Shown: positions 1 through 10,396, counted from the stretch's first letter. The stretch is 64,000 nucleotides of DNA from Rhodospirillales bacterium (GCA_016793925.1 JAEULH010000010.1:1-64000); one strand, 5' to 3'. Numbers and translations are program-made. Notes: generated from the letters alone by a model not told the origin.

Positions 1-1
1 C

Positions 2-2425
2 GTCGACAGCCTGATCAACAGCTTTCACTTTCACCTGAACTGCACGCTCGCCAAGGACCAGTACGTCGCGACGAACCAGGACCGCTATCATGCGCTTGCA
101 CTGGCGGTGCGTGATCGCCTGGTCGGGCGCTGGATCCACACGCAGCAGCAGTACCACCATCAGAACGTCAAGCGGATCTGCTACCTTTCGCTCGAGTTCC
201 TCGTGGGCCGGCTGATGGGCAACAACGTGATCTGCCTCGGTCTCGAGGAGACCTGCCGCGAGGCAATGCGGCGTCTCGGCCTCGACTGGGACGTCCTGCG
301 CGACGTTGAGGTCGACGCCGCTCTCGGCAACGGCGGCCTCGGGCGCCTCGCCGCCTGCTTTCTCGACTCCATGGCGACTTTGAAGCTGCCGGCGATCGGC
401 TACGGCATCCGCTACGACTACGGCGTCTTCAAGCAGTACATCGACAACGGCTATCAGGTCGAGGAGCCGGACAACTGGCTGCGCTTCGGCAACCCCTGGG
501 AGGTTGCCCATCCGGAACTGTCCTTCGCGGTGAACTTCGAAGGCCGCTCGGAGCCGCGTCGCGTCAACGGGGTCACCCACTGGGAGTGGGTCAACACCCG
601 GCCCACCATCGGCATGGCCTACGACACGCCGATCGTCGGCTACGGCGCCTACAACGTCAACAATCTCCGCTTGTGGGCGGCGAAGGCGACCGACGACTTC
701 CACTTCGAGGATTTCAGCCGCGGCTCGTACGTCGAGGCGGTTGAAGACAAGGTCATGGCGGAGAACCTGACGAAGGTTCTTTATCCCAACGACAGCGTCT
801 ACGCCGGGCGGGAACTCCGCCTGCGCCAGCAGTACTTCTTCGTCTCCTGCTCGGTGCAGGACATCGTCCGCCGGTTCAAGGTCGACGCGAACGACTGGCT
901 GTCGTTCCCCGACAAGGTCTTCATCCAGATGAATGACACCCATCCGGCGCTGGTCGTGGCCGAGTTGATGCGAATCTTCCTCGACAAGGAGGATGTCGAC
1001 TGGGACAAGGCCTGGGAGTTGACCGTCAACGCCACCGGCTACACCAATCATACGCTGCTGCCGGAGGCCCTCGAACGCTGGCCGGTCAGCATGTTCGAAC
1101 GGTTGCTGCCCCGCCACCTGCAGATCATCTACGAGATCAACAGCCGCTTCCTGCGCAAGGTCGCGACCCGGTTCCCGGGGGACATCGACCGTCTGGAGCG
1201 GATGAGCATCATCCAGGAGCAGCCGGAGAAGGCCGTGCGCATGGCCAACCTCGCGGTCGTCGGCAGCTCGTCGACCAATGGCGTTGCCGCGCTCCACACC
1301 CAGTTGCTGCGCGACGGCATCATGAACGACTTCGCGACGTTCTATCCGGAGAAGTTCAACAACAAGACCAACGGCGTTACCCCCCGGCGCTGGCTTCTCA
1401 AGGCGAACCCGCGCCTTTCAGCGGTCATTTGCGAAAAGATCGGCGAGGACTGGATCACCGACCTCGACAAGCTCCGCGGCATCGAGCGCTTCATCGATGA
1501 CAAAGACTTCCGCGACAAGGTCTTCGAGGTCAAGCAGCAGAACAAGGCTGCGTTTGCACAGTACATCAAGCGCGAAGTGGGCGTCGAGATCAACAAGAAC
1601 TCTATGGTCCAGTCGCTGGTTAAGCGCATTCACGAATACAAGCGCCAGCTTCTGCTTTGCCTCTACATCATCGTTCTTTACGACAGACTGAAAGCCAACC
1701 CGGAGGCGGACGTCGTGCCCCAGACTTTCGTCTTCGGTGGCAAGGCGGCGCCCGGCTATTACATGGCCAAACTGATCATCAAGCTGATCAATCAGGTCGC
1801 CGGCGTCATCAACAACGACCCGCAGATCGGCGACAAGCTGAAGGTGGTGTTCCTGCCGGACTACCGGGTTTCCCTCGCCGAGCGGATCATCCCGTCGTCG
1901 GACGTCAGCGTCCAGATTTCCACCGCCGGGAAGGAAGCGTCGGGCACCGGCAACATGAAGTTCGCAATGAACGGGGCGCTGACCATCGGCACGCTCGACG
2001 GCGCGAACATCGAAATCAAGGAAGAGGTCGGCTCCGACAACATCTTCATCTTCGGCCTGACCGCGGAAGAGGTCGCGGACACGCTCCCCACCTACAACCC
2101 GCGTGAGCATTACGAGCGCAACCCGGAGATCCGCAAGGCTGTCGATCTGATCCGCAACGACTTCTTCAGCCTGACCGAACCGGGAATCTTCCGCCCGATC
2201 GTCGATTATCTGCTCGACAGGGGCGACTATTACATGAACCTCGCCGACCTTCCGGCCTTCGTCGAAGCGCAGGAGCAGGTCCAGGCGCTGTACCGCGATC
2301 GGGATGCGTGGACCCGCAAGTCGATTCTGAATATCGCCAGAACCGGCAAGTTCAGCTCGGACCGGACGATCAGCGAGTACGCCAGCGAGATCTGGAAGGT
2401 GAAGCCGGTCGACGTGGCGCCCTGA
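2..2425 (+). CDS. glgP: Glycogen phosphorylase (5' end outside the window)
   Basis: Releases glucose-1-phosphate from glycogen using inorganic phosphate and pyridoxal phosphate, in the cytoplasm. The frame is open from base 2, and the residues before the first in-window GTG (107) match the family N-terminus (a KDQYVAT stretch leading to RDRLVGRWI), so the start codon lies upstream of the window; about 807 residues are seen. The PLP-lysine motif GTGNMKFAMNGALTIGTLDG lies near the C-terminus (bases about 1938-1998), and the NGGLGRLAACFLDSMA signature is at about 331-378. glgA follows on the same strand after 298 bp, so the two form a glycogen locus and could be co-transcribed. The product name is secure; only the missing N-terminus is unknown. 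Confidence 0.97.
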   Translation, partial: VDSLINSFHFHLNCTLAKDQYVATNQDRYHALALAVRDRLVGRWIHTQQQYHHQNVKRICYLSLEFLVGRLMGNNVICLGLEETCREAMRRLGLDWDVLRDVEVDAALGNGGLGRLAACFLDSMATLKLPAIGYGIRYDYGVFKQYIDNGYQVEEPDNWLRFGNPWEVAHPELSFAVNFEGRSEPRRVNGVTHWEWVNTRPTIGMAYDTPIVGYGAYNVNNLRLWAAKATDDFHFEDFSRGSYVEAVEDKVMAENLTKVLYPNDSVYAGRELRLRQQYFFVSCSVQDIVRRFKVDANDWLSFPDKVFIQMNDTHPALVVAELMRIFLDKEDVDWDKAWELTVNATGYTNHTLLPEALERWPVSMFERLLPRHLQIIYEINSRFLRKVATRFPGDIDRLERMSIIQEQPEKAVRMANLAVVGSSSTNGVAALHTQLLRDGIMNDFATFYPEKFNNKTNGVTPRRWLLKANPRLSAVICEKIGEDWITDLDKLRGIERFIDDKDFRDKVFEVKQQNKAAFAQYIKREVGVEINKNSMVQSLVKRIHEYKRQLLLCLYIIVLYDRLKANPEADVVPQTFVFGGKAAPGYYMAKLIIKLINQVAGVINNDPQIGDKLKVVFLPDYRVSLAERIIPSSDVSVQISTAGKEASGTGNMKFAMNGALTIGTLDGANIEIKEEVGSDNIFIFGLTAEEVADTLPTYNPREHYERNPEIRKAVDLIRNDFFSLTEPGIFRPIVDYLLDRGDYYMNLADLPAFVEAQEQVQALYRDRDAWTRKSILNIARTGKFSSDRTISEYASEIWKVKPVDVAP

Positions 2426-2723
2426 CGAAGCATGCGCGTGATCCCTGGGCCGGGGCGGCCCGGGGGTCAGCCGCGGATCGCGTCCGAAACGGCAAAATCC
2501 CGGCCCTGCCGCCGTGATGCTTCCGTTGTTTCGCGGAACCCTGTAAACCAAGCGGCGGCTCCGGCGCTGCAGGTGCGAGCACGAGGACTGGCGCGCCGGG
2601 TAATTGCGTTCCGCAACAGGGGCACCGCTGGCGGCGGCCGGCCTGTTGCGGGCTCGATCGGATTGTCGCGGAGCTTCGCCAGAACGGCGCGCGTCTGGCG
2701 CCGGTGGTACACGACGGATTAGC

Positions 2724-4196
2724 ATGCACATCATTCACGTCTCAGCAGAACTGGCACCTGTAGCCAAGGTCGGCGGCCTCGCCGACGTCGTCTATGGCCT
2801 CAGCCGCGAGATCGAGATCAGGGGCAATACCGTCGAGGTCATTCTCCCCAAATACGACTGCATGTGGTACGACGAGATCTGGGGCCTCCACAAGATCTAC
2901 GATGATTTGTGGGTGCCGTGGTACAGCGCGTCGGTGCAGTGCTCCGTCTGGTTCGGCTTCGTGCACGGCCGCAAGTGCTATTTCATTGAGCCCCACTCCC
3001 AGGAAAACTTTTTCAACCGGGGCTCCTTCTACGGGTTCAACGACGACCCGATGCGCTTCGCCTTCTTCTGCCGGGCGGTGATGGAGTACCTGTTCAAGTC
3101 CGGCAAGCGGCCGGACATCATTCACTGCCACGACTGGCAGACGGGTTTGCTGCCCGTCCTGCTCTACGAGGTCTACGCAGGGATGGGGATGGAGCGGCAG
3201 CGCGTCTGCTACACCATCCACAATTTCAAGCACCAGGGCATCACCGGCGAATCGATCCTGTGGGCGACCGGGCTGGGCCGACCGGAGTACTACTTTCACT
3301 ACGACCGGCTGCTGGACAACTTCAACAACACCGCCATCAACCTGATGAAGGGCGGCATCGTCTATTCCAACTACGTGACGACCGTCTCGCCGCATCATTC
3401 CTGGGAGGCCCGCTACACCGATCAGGGCTATGGCCTCGGCCAGACCCTGGCGATCCATCACTACAAGTTCTCGGGCGTCCTCAACGGGGTCGACTACGAC
3501 ATCTGGAACCCGGAAATCGACCGGTTCATTCCGTCGCACTACACGGTCTGGAACGTCGACGGCAAGTATCCCAACAAGGACGCCCTGCGCGAGCGGCTGT
3601 GGTTACGCAAGGAGTTCAAGCCGCTCATCGCCTACGTCGGCCGGCTGGACGCGCAGAAGGGCGTCCACCTGATCCAGCACGCGATGTTCTACGCGCTCGA
3701 GCACGGCGCCCAGTTCATCCTGCTCGGCGCCGGCGGCGACAGCGGGATCAACAACCATTTTTGGCATCTGAAGCACTACCTCAACGACAACGCCAACTGT
3801 CACCTCGAGATCGGCTTCAACGAGCAGCTCGCCCACCAGATCTACGCCGGCGCCGATATCATCGTCGTCCCCAGCCTCTTCGAGCCATGCGGACTGGCCC
3901 AGATGATCGCCATGCGCTACGGCGCGATACCGGTCGTGCGCGCCGTCGGTGGGCTCGTCGACACCGTTTTCGACCGCGACAACTCGGACAAGCTGCCGGA
4001 AGAGCGCAACGGCTATGTCTTCCGGGACGCCGATTTCGCCGGGATCGAATCCGCACTCAGCCGGGCAATCGGATTGTGGTACGACCACCCGAAGGAGTTC
4101 CGCCGGTTGATCACCAACAGCATGGCCGCGGATTGCTCGTGGGCGCGCTCGGGCGAGCACTATCTCGGCATCTACGACTACGTCCGCGTCAAATAG
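2724..4196 (+). CDS. glgA: Glycogen synthase (ADP-glucose type, GT5)
   Basis: Adds glucosyl units from a nucleotide sugar, normally ADP-glucose, to the non-reducing end of glycogen. The ATG at 2724 gives the classic N-terminus MHIIHVSAELAPVAKVGGLA, including the KxGGL nucleotide-sugar motif with Lys15; the open frame further upstream (from 2604) is not conserved-looking and is rejected. The C-terminal GT-B half holds SLFEPCGLAQMIAMRYG and GGLVDTVFD, which match the family acceptor/donor loop. The length of 490 aa is normal. It lies downstream of glgP on the same strand and is convergent with glpD. No glgB or glgC is in the window. Confidence 0.96.
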   Translation: MHIIHVSAELAPVAKVGGLADVVYGLSREIEIRGNTVEVILPKYDCMWYDEIWGLHKIYDDLWVPWYSASVQCSVWFGFVHGRKCYFIEPHSQENFFNRGSFYGFNDDPMRFAFFCRAVMEYLFKSGKRPDIIHCHDWQTGLLPVLLYEVYAGMGMERQRVCYTIHNFKHQGITGESILWATGLGRPEYYFHYDRLLDNFNNTAINLMKGGIVYSNYVTTVSPHHSWEARYTDQGYGLGQTLAIHHYKFSGVLNGVDYDIWNPEIDRFIPSHYTVWNVDGKYPNKDALRERLWLRKEFKPLIAYVGRLDAQKGVHLIQHAMFYALEHGAQFILLGAGGDSGINNHFWHLKHYLNDNANCHLEIGFNEQLAHQIYAGADIIVVPSLFEPCGLAQMIAMRYGAIPVVRAVGGLVDTVFDRDNSDKLPEERNGYVFRDADFAGIESALSRAIGLWYDHPKEFRRLITNSMAADCSWARSGEHYLGIYDYVRVK

Positions 4197-4296
4197 GGCG
4201 GCGCCCGCCCGCGATCGGCCCCGTCGATCAGCGTAAGTCGAACCGCGTCGACACGGCCACCGACAAGGGTCGCGACGGAGCCTCGTCGGCGGCCGC

Positions 4297-5934
4297 TCAG
4301 GCGCTGCCAACCGTGGGCGGCTCGATGTCGGCGACGGGGGCGAAATATTCGTCGAGTTTTTCCTGCGCCCGGTCGCCGAACAGAATCGTGCAGGCCTCCA
4401 GCAGCCCGGGCGAAACGCGGATGTCCTCCTGCCGGACCACCAGCGCGATCTTCGAGCGGCGGCGAAGGAAATCCTCGAGCTTCACCACCATCTCCCGGCG
4501 CGCCGTCTCCTGAAGCTCGCAGCGGATGTATTCGGTCGCCTTGATCAGCACCTCGGCCTGGCGCGGATCGCGGCGGATGTCTTCGAGCAGGCCGAAGGCG
4601 CCGGCCCCGTAGCGCCGCCACAGCCGCTGGGTCAGCCTTTCCGAAGACTCCGCCGCGGTGTAGGCGTCCAGATCCATCAGCGCCGCCTGATGCTCGAACT
4701 CCTTGCGCGATTCCTCCGGCGGCTCGCCGTACCAGCGGTGGTCGGGGTAGCGGAGGTTGACCCCCATCTCGGCCACGTGTGCGCTGACTTCGTCGCCGAC
4801 GTTGATGCAGTCGGTCAGCTTGCCGCCGAAGATGCTGATGTGCGCGTCGGCGCCGTTGACCTCGATGACATGCTTGCGCGAAAGCTGAAGGAAATCGCGC
4901 TCTCCGCCCGCCGCGCCGCGCACGACCAGCGGTCGCACGCCGCAGCGCTCGGCGATGATGTCGCGTCGGGTCAGCGGCGTGCTCAGGCTCAGTTTGTCAT
5001 TGACGTTGGCGAGGATGAAGTCGCGATCCGCATCGGTGACCTCGGTGCAGGGACTGTCCACACGTGTATCGGTGGTGCCGATACAGGTCCGTGCTCCCAT
5101 GGGAATGACAAAGAACAGCCTGCCGTCGGAAGCGAACAGCGTCAGCACCCGCTTGTGCGCCGTGAGCTTGTCGACGATCAGGTGTACGCCCTTGGAGAAG
5201 ACGTGATGATGGTCCGTCTTCTGCCCGGTCAGGGCGTTGTGGTCGTCGACGAACGGCCCGGCGGCGTTGACGAGGGCGCGCGAGCGGATCTCGAACACGC
5301 GCCCGTTCGTGACATCGCAAGCCCGCGTCACCCACATCCCGTGCTCACGGCGCGCGCCCTGCGATGCGACGTAGTTGGCGGCGATGCAGCCATTGTTCAG
5401 CGCCGAGCGGATGAACTTGAAGACGAAACGCGAGTCGTTATCGTGCAGGTAGGCATCGGAGTATTCGAAGCCGCCGACGGTCCGTTCGACGTCGAGGACG
5501 CCCTCCTCCCTGCGCATCGTCTCGCGCGAGAGCAGCCGCGGCGGCCTGGTGAAGCCGGTGCCCATGATCCAATAGAGCCAGGCGCCGGCCCACAGCTTGA
5601 GCCGGCTGTGGCGGAAACCCTTCGGCACCCCGGTGTAGAAGCGGATCTCCTGAACGATCGACGGAAAGCTGCGGATTAGGTGATTGCGGCTCAGGCAGAG
5701 TTTGCGCACCAGCAGGAAGTCATGGGTCTCCATGTACTTGATCCCGCCCCAGGCGAGATTGGAAGACTGCTGGCTGGTGAACCCGGCCCAGTCGCCGCGG
5801 TCGATCAGCGCAACCTTCGCGCCCTTGCCCGACAGCGCCGCCGCCGAAACCGCGCCGTTGATGCCGCCGCCGATGACGAGCACGTCGAACCGGGCCTGAT
5901 CGAGCCTCTCGATGTTGCTTTGCCTCAGCGTCAT
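4297..5934 (-). CDS. glpD: Aerobic glycerol-3-phosphate dehydrogenase (FAD)
   Basis: Oxidises sn-glycerol-3-phosphate to dihydroxyacetone phosphate and passes electrons to the quinone pool at the inner membrane. The 545-aa product has an N-terminal FAD-binding loop (VLVIGGGINGAVSAAAL, from about residue 17) and the GlpD C-terminal domain. The ATG at 5934 (MTLRQSNIERL) was chosen because it puts the dinucleotide fold at the usual distance from the start; the open frame continues upstream into non-conserved arginine-rich sequence. It follows glpK by 53 bp on the same strand, so a glpK-glpD operon is likely. No glpF or glpR is seen nearby. Confidence 0.96.
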   Translation of the reverse strand: MTLRQSNIERLDQARFDVLVIGGGINGAVSAAALSGKGAKVALIDRGDWAGFTSQQSSNLAWGGIKYMETHDFLLVRKLCLSRNHLIRSFPSIVQEIRFYTGVPKGFRHSRLKLWAGAWLYWIMGTGFTRPPRLLSRETMRREEGVLDVERTVGGFEYSDAYLHDNDSRFVFKFIRSALNNGCIAANYVASQGARREHGMWVTRACDVTNGRVFEIRSRALVNAAGPFVDDHNALTGQKTDHHHVFSKGVHLIVDKLTAHKRVLTLFASDGRLFFVIPMGARTCIGTTDTRVDSPCTEVTDADRDFILANVNDKLSLSTPLTRRDIIAERCGVRPLVVRGAAGGERDFLQLSRKHVIEVNGADAHISIFGGKLTDCINVGDEVSAHVAEMGVNLRYPDHRWYGEPPEESRKEFEHQAALMDLDAYTAAESSERLTQRLWRRYGAGAFGLLEDIRRDPRQAEVLIKATEYIRCELQETARREMVVKLEDFLRRRSKIALVVRQEDIRVSPGLLEACTILFGDRAQEKLDEYFAPVADIEPPTVGSA

Positions 5935-5987
5935 GGGATCTCCCGCCCGTCCCGCCTCCGCCTGGCACCCGGGCCTCAGTCGCGTCC

Positions 5988-7493
5988 TCAGTCGCGCGCC
6001 CAGCCGCGGGCGCGGTCCACAGCCGTGCGCCACCTGTCGTGCAGGCGCGTGCGCTCGTCCTCATCCATCTCGGGATCGTAGTGGCGGGCGAGCTTCCACT
6101 TCCGGTCGATCTCGGCGCGGCTCGACCAGAACCCGGTGGCCAGTCCGGCGAGGAACGCCGCGCCCAGGGCTGTCGTCTCGGCGACCTCTGGAACGTCGAT
6201 CGGGACGCCGAGGATGTCCGCCTGAAACTGCATCAGGAAAGCGTTCACGGACGCACCGCCGTCGCAGCGCAACTCCTTCAGCCTGATGCCGGAGTCGCGC
6301 TCCATCGCCTCGACGACATCGCGGGTCTGGTAGCACATGCTCTCCAGCGCCGCGCGAGCGAGATGGGCCCGCGTGGTTCCCCGGGTCAGCCCCAGGATGG
6401 TGCCGCGAGCGTAGGGATCCCAGTGCGGCGCGCCGAGACCGACCAGCGCCGGAACGAAGTAGACGTCGTCGTTGCCCGCAAGCGCGCGAGCGAGCGGCTC
6501 CGTTTCGGCGGCGCTCTCGATGATGCCGAGGCCGTCACGGAGCCACTGGACGCCGGCGCCGGTGATGAAGATCGCGCCCTCGAGCGCGTACTCGACCTTC
6601 TCGTCCCTGATCCCCCAGGCGATCGTCGTCAGCAGATTCTCCCTGCTGAGCACCGGCTTCGTTCCCGTATTCATCAGCACGAACGAGCCGGTTCCGTAGG
6701 TGTTCTTGGCCAGGCCAGCGCCATAGCAGGCCTGCCCGAAGAGCGCCGCCTGCTGATCGCCGGCGATGCCGCTGACGGGAATGTTCGAGGTCTCGAAAAA
6801 GCGGCCGGGGTCGGTGGTGCCGTAGATCGCCGACGACGGTCGCACCTCTGGAAGGATGGCGGCCGGGATGTCCATGAGCTTCAAAAGCTCGTCGTCCCAG
6901 CGGAGGTCGTGAATGTTGTAGAGGAGCGTTCGCGAGGCGTTCGAATAATCGGTTGCGTGCGTCCTGCCGCCGGTGAGCTGCCAGACCAGCCAACTGTCGA
7001 TCGTCCCGAAGGCGATCTCGCCGCGCATCGCGCGCGCGCGCAGGCCGTCGATGTTTTCGAGCATCCAGCGAACCTTGGTGCCGGAAAAGTAGGGGTCGAT
7101 CACCAGTCCCGTCTTGGCGCGTACCGCTTCCTCGAGACCCTGCGCCTTCAGCTCGTCGCAGTATTTGGCGGTCCGCCGGTCCTGCCAGACGATGGCGTGC
7201 GACACCGGCTCGCCGCTGTGACGGTCCCAAAGGACTGCCGTCTCGCGCTGGTTGGTGATGCCAATGGCGTTCAAGTCGCGCGCATCGATCTTCGCGTTCG
7301 ACAGGGCCCGTCCGATGACACCGAGGCTGACCGACCAGATTTCGTTGGCGTCATGCTCGACCCATCCCGGCCTTGGATAATACTGGCGAAATTCCGAATA
7401 GTCGCGACCGCGGATATTGCCGTCGTGGTCGAAGACAAGAACGGTCGTCCCGGTTGTTCCCTGGTCGATCGCCAGCACGAATTGTCCCGCCAA
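5988..7493 (-). CDS. glpK: Glycerol kinase
   Basis: Phosphorylates glycerol with ATP to glycerol-3-phosphate, the substrate of the adjacent glpD product. The 501-aa FGGY-family protein starts [17 protein letters not shown], carries [11 protein letters not shown], and ends in the usual FGGY C-terminal domain. The start codon is TTG at 7493: an in-frame TGA lies two codons upstream, and a strong GGGGAGG ribosome binding site sits 7 nt before the TTG. The overlapping ATG at 7500 is in another frame. First gene of the probable glpK-glpD operon, divergent from the DJ-1/PfpI gene. Confidence 0.97.
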   Translation of the reverse strand: MAGQFVLAIDQGTTGTTVLVFDHDGNIRGRDYSEFRQYYPRPGWVEHDANEIWSVSLGVIGRALSNAKIDARDLNAIGITNQRETAVLWDRHSGEPVSHAIVWQDRRTAKYCDELKAQGLEEAVRAKTGLVIDPYFSGTKVRWMLENIDGLRARAMRGEIAFGTIDSWLVWQLTGGRTHATDYSNASRTLLYNIHDLRWDDELLKLMDIPAAILPEVRPSSAIYGTTDPGRFFETSNIPVSGIAGDQQAALFGQACYGAGLAKNTYGTGSFVLMNTGTKPVLSRENLLTTIAWGIRDEKVEYALEGAIFITGAGVQWLRDGLGIIESAAETEPLARALAGNDDVYFVPALVGLGAPHWDPYARGTILGLTRGTTRAHLARAALESMCYQTRDVVEAMERDSGIRLKELRCDGGASVNAFLMQFQADILGVPIDVPEVAETTALGAAFLAGLATGFWSSRAEIDRKWKLARHYDPEMDEDERTRLHDRWRTAVDRARGWARD

Positions 7494-7646
7494 ATCTCAT
7501 CCTCCCCGGTTTTGCGGCATTGCAGAGCGCGCGTGTATTGCGATCTACGCCCCTGGCGTATGCGATGGCGCGGCCTGCCGGCGTGGCGACGGCGATGCGG
7601 CGCAACGCGAGGCGGTGGGTGATACGGGCGGTCGCGGCCATTATTA

Positions 7647-7676
7647 TATTGAAGGGCTCGATTGTATTGAAGGGCT
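7647..7676. repeat. Two direct copies of a 12-bp repeat (18-bp period)
   Basis: TATTGAAGGGCT occurs at 7647-7658 and again at 7665-7676 in the 269-bp spacer between the divergent glpK and DJ-1/PfpI genes. The region is AT-richer than its surroundings. Two copies in a divergent promoter region could be a regulator site, but this is only suggestive. Confidence 0.5.
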
Positions 7677-7762
7677 GGGCGGTCGCGAAGCGGCACGCCC
7701 GCGTTGGGCGTACGGTTCCGGTTCGCTGGACAGAAACGGCATCGTTGGGAGGAGAGCATCTC

Positions 7763-8350
7763 ATGAGCGCGAAGAAGATTCTCATGCTCGTCGGCGACTA
7801 CGCCGAAGACTACGAGACCATGGTGCCGTTCCAGGCGCTGCAGATGGTCGGCCATCGGGTCGACGCCGTCTGTCCGGGCAAGTCCGCCGGAGACATCTGC
7901 CGCACCGCGATCCACGACTTCGAGGGCGACCAGACCTACTCCGAAAAGCCGGGGCACAACTTCGTTCTGAACGCCACGTTCGCCGAAATCGACGCGGCCG
8001 ATTACGATGCGCTGGTCATTCCGGGCGGTCGGGCGCCTGAATACCTGCGCCTGAACGAGCAGGTTCTCGACGTCGCCCGCCATTTTGCCGAGGCCGGCAA
8101 GCCGATCGCCGCCGTCTGCCACGGCGCCCAGATCCTCGCCGCAGCCGGTGTGATTCGCGACCGGAACGTGTCCGCCTACCCCGCCTGCGGGCCGGAGGTA
8201 AAGGTCGCGGGCGGTCGCTTTGCCGACATCGCGGTCGACGAGGCGGTCACCGACGGCAATCTGGTAACGGCTCCCGCCTGGCCCGCGCATCCGAAGTGGC
8301 TGGCCCAGTTCCTGGCCCTGCTCGAAGGCAGGGTCGCAGCGGCGGCGTAG
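7763..8350 (+). CDS. DJ-1/PfpI family protein (class I amidotransferase-like)
   Basis: A 195-aa single-domain DJ-1/PfpI protein. The nucleophile elbow [14 protein letters not shown] puts the reactive cysteine at residue 119, followed by His120, and the family acid lies in the early GDYAEDYE loop (about residues 11-18). Members include proteases, chaperones and glyoxalase-like enzymes; which activity applies cannot be read from sequence. The ATG at 7763 has a GGAGGAG ribosome binding site at 7749-7755, which rules out the longer open frame from 7373. It stands alone, divergent from glpK. A role in detoxifying methylglyoxal from glycerol metabolism would fit the neighbourhood, but that is inference. 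Confidence 0.9.
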   Translation: MSAKKILMLVGDYAEDYETMVPFQALQMVGHRVDAVCPGKSAGDICRTAIHDFEGDQTYSEKPGHNFVLNATFAEIDAADYDALVIPGGRAPEYLRLNEQVLDVARHFAEAGKPIAAVCHGAQILAAAGVIRDRNVSAYPACGPEVKVAGGRFADIAVDEAVTDGNLVTAPAWPAHPKWLAQFLALLEGRVAAAA

Positions 8351-8407
8351 GCTCGGCGTCGCCGCGCGCCGTCTGGCAGCAGCAAAGCAGGCGAAGCCGA
8401 CGATCGA

Positions 8408-8869
8408 TCAGGCGGCGGGCGCCGCTCCGCCGGTCGGAACCGGCAGACGCGCGAACAGGGCATCGTCCCAGCGGCTGTGGTGCGAGCAGATCCAGTGGCG
8501 GAAAAAGGCGGCCACCGCCGTCCAGTCCGCCGGGGTGAACGCCGCGTCGAAGTTCTTCAGCATATCGCCGGCGTCACGAAGCAGACGCACATGCTCGGCC
8601 TTGTGGGTCAGGTATTCGGGTGCCGCAAGCGTCCGCATCGCCCACTCTTCGTTGACGAAATGGTCGCGAGCGCAGCTGATCAGGCTGACGATGCAGTCTC
8701 GGACGATGGCCGCGTCATCCTCGACCTCGATGGCCATGATCAGAGCCTCCCAGCGCACGGCGAGACGGCGATGATCCTGCGCCACCAGCGCCAGCGCCGC
8801 CGCCCGCCGCTCGACGTCCGCCGGATCGGACTCGGGCGAGACTGCGGCAGCGGGCACGGGCGTGAGCAT
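8408..8869 (-). CDS. Bacteriohemerythrin-like protein
   Basis: A hemerythrin-fold protein that would bind a di-iron centre for O2 or NO. All ligand positions are visible: His in DHRRL, HxxxE in HFVNE, HxxxH in HKAEH, and the final His and Asp in HWICSHHSRWDD. The ATG at 8869 gives a 153-aa protein starting MLTPVPAAAV with a weak GGGG site; in-frame alternatives are an ATG at 8950 and a GTG at 8980, only 3 nt after the sensor-kinase stop. It is the last gene of the response regulator, kinase, hemerythrin unit, so it may supply a redox or gas-related function to that pathway. The start is uncertain; the family is not. Confidence 0.85.
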   Translation of the reverse strand: MLTPVPAAAVSPESDPADVERRAAALALVAQDHRRLAVRWEALIMAIEVEDDAAIVRDCIVSLISCARDHFVNEEWAMRTLAAPEYLTHKAEHVRLLRDAGDMLKNFDAAFTPADWTAVAAFFRHWICSHHSRWDDALFARLPVPTGGAAPAA

Positions 8870-8983
8870 CGACAACCCCAATGAAGAACAGTGCAGCCGA
8901 TCGGAACGTCTGCCTGCATCGGCAGCAACGGCCCCGCCTAGCCTCCCCATGACTATACCGGATTTCGAGCCGGGGCGCACATC

Positions 8984-10396
8984 TCACGCTTCGGTGACTG
9001 CACGCCATTCGGCGCTGTCGTGCGCACTCGCCGCGATGGGGAAGATCAGAGTGATGACCAGGCCCGGACCGGCGTCGCCCAGATGAAGTTGCGCGCCGTG
9101 CATTTTCGCCACGGCGGCGACCAGGCTCAGACCCAGACCGGCGCCGGGCGTGCTGCGGCTTTCCTCCAGCCGAACGAAGCGATCGAGCACGCGTTGGCGA
9201 TCGACCGCCGGTATTCCCGGCCCGGTGTCGCCGATGCGGAGGGTGACGCTCGAGCGCGAAAGCCCGACCGCCACCGTGATTTCGCCGCCTGACGGCGTAT
9301 TCTTGACGGCGTTGTCAATGAGGTTGGTGATCGACTGGGCGAGCAGCTCCGGTTGCGCACGCACCATCGCGCCGCCTTGCGTTTCGATGCGCAGACGGAT
9401 GCCGGCCTCCTCGGCGACCGGTTCGTACAGTTCGGCCGCATCGCGCGCAACCGCCGCCAGGTCGATGACCCGCAGGTCCGCGGCGCCGACCCCGGCCTCG
9501 GCCATGGCGATCTTCAGCAGACTGTCGAACGTCGACAGCGCCAATTCCGCCTGGCGCAGAACGTCGGCCAAGGCCTCGCGATCGCGCGCGGCCTGCGGCG
9601 GCTGGCGCAAAGCCAGCTCGATGCGACCGCGCAGGCGGGTGAGCGGACTGCGCAGGTCGTGGGCAAGGCTGTCGGTCGCGAGGCGCATGCCCGTCATCAG
9701 TCGCTCAATCTGATCGAGCATGGCGTTCAGGCTCGTCGCCAGACGGTCGAACTCGTCACCGCTGCCGGTGACCGCCATGCGCCGGCTGAGGTCGCCGGCC
9801 ATGATCCCCTGCGATGTGCGCGCCACATGTTCCACTCGGCGAAGCATCCGCCGGCTGATGACAATCCCGCCGACGAGCCCGAGGCCGACCGCCGCCGCCA
9901 CCGACCAGCCGAGGGCTTTGACGACGATGCTGCGGATGTTGGTTCGCTCGTGGGTATCGCGGCCGACGAGCAGACGGTAGCCGCCGCTCAGCGTGAACAA
10001 TTGCGCGCGCACGTCATGGGAAACCTCCTGCCCCTTGCTGTTGCGCGTCACGGTCAGGTCGACCCAGTCTTTGGCGCCTTCGGCCTCCTTCGGCCACGCA
10101 CTCAGGTTGCCCGCCAGCGGCCGCAGGTTCGGATCGGTCAGCAGGTAGTAGTCCTGGCCCTCGATGCTGCTGCGCAGGCGGATGACTTCGATGAGGCGCG
10201 CCAACCCCTGCTCGCGATACTGTTCGGCGAGACCCCGCACCTCGGCGTCGATGGTATCCTCGGTCTGCCGGTCGATGACCGCGATCGTCGAGAGGTAGAT
10301 GAACGCGAGCAGGCCCAGCACCGAGGTGCCGAACAAAATCATGTAGAGCAGCGTCAGCCGGAAGGCGGACGACTTGATCAGGTTAGCTCGGCGCAC
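8984..10396 (-). CDS. Two-component sensor histidine kinase
   Basis: An inner-membrane kinase of 470 aa. The domain order is TM1 (about 15-38), a periplasmic sensor of about 120 residues, TM2 (about 160-180), a HAMP segment (about 181-235), HisKA with phospho-acceptor His246 in SLAHDLRSPLTRLRGR, and a C-terminal HATPase with the G1 box GDTGPGIP and GAGLGLSL. The start is GTG at 10396, which overlaps the end of the response-regulator gene by 14 nt and implies translational coupling. The signal it senses is not evident; degP upstream and hemerythrin downstream suggest envelope, redox or gas stress. Confidence 0.94.
   Translation of the reverse strand: MRRANLIKSSAFRLTLLYMILFGTSVLGLLAFIYLSTIAVIDRQTEDTIDAEVRGLAEQYREQGLARLIEVIRLRSSIEGQDYYLLTDPNLRPLAGNLSAWPKEAEGAKDWVDLTVTRNSKGQEVSHDVRAQLFTLSGGYRLLVGRDTHERTNIRSIVVKALGWSVAAAVGLGLVGGIVISRRMLRRVEHVARTSQGIMAGDLSRRMAVTGSGDEFDRLATSLNAMLDQIERLMTGMRLATDSLAHDLRSPLTRLRGRIELALRQPPQAARDREALADVLRQAELALSTFDSLLKIAMAEAGVGAADLRVIDLAAVARDAAELYEPVAEEAGIRLRIETQGGAMVRAQPELLAQSITNLIDNAVKNTPSGGEITVAVGLSRSSVTLRIGDTGPGIPAVDRQRVLDRFVRLEESRSTPGAGLGLSLVAAVAKMHGAQLHLGDAGPGLVITLIFPIAASAHDSAEWRAVTEA

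Noticed and set aside
2444..2471. GC-rich inverted repeat after glgP as a terminator
   Set aside because: No T tract follows, and such GC runs are common here.
1418..2734. 438-aa minus-strand open frame over the 3' part of glgP
   Set aside because: Composition typical of a shadow frame; glgP is certain.
4178..4621. 147-aa minus-strand open frame at the glgA/glpD junction
   Set aside because: It is glpD read in another frame.
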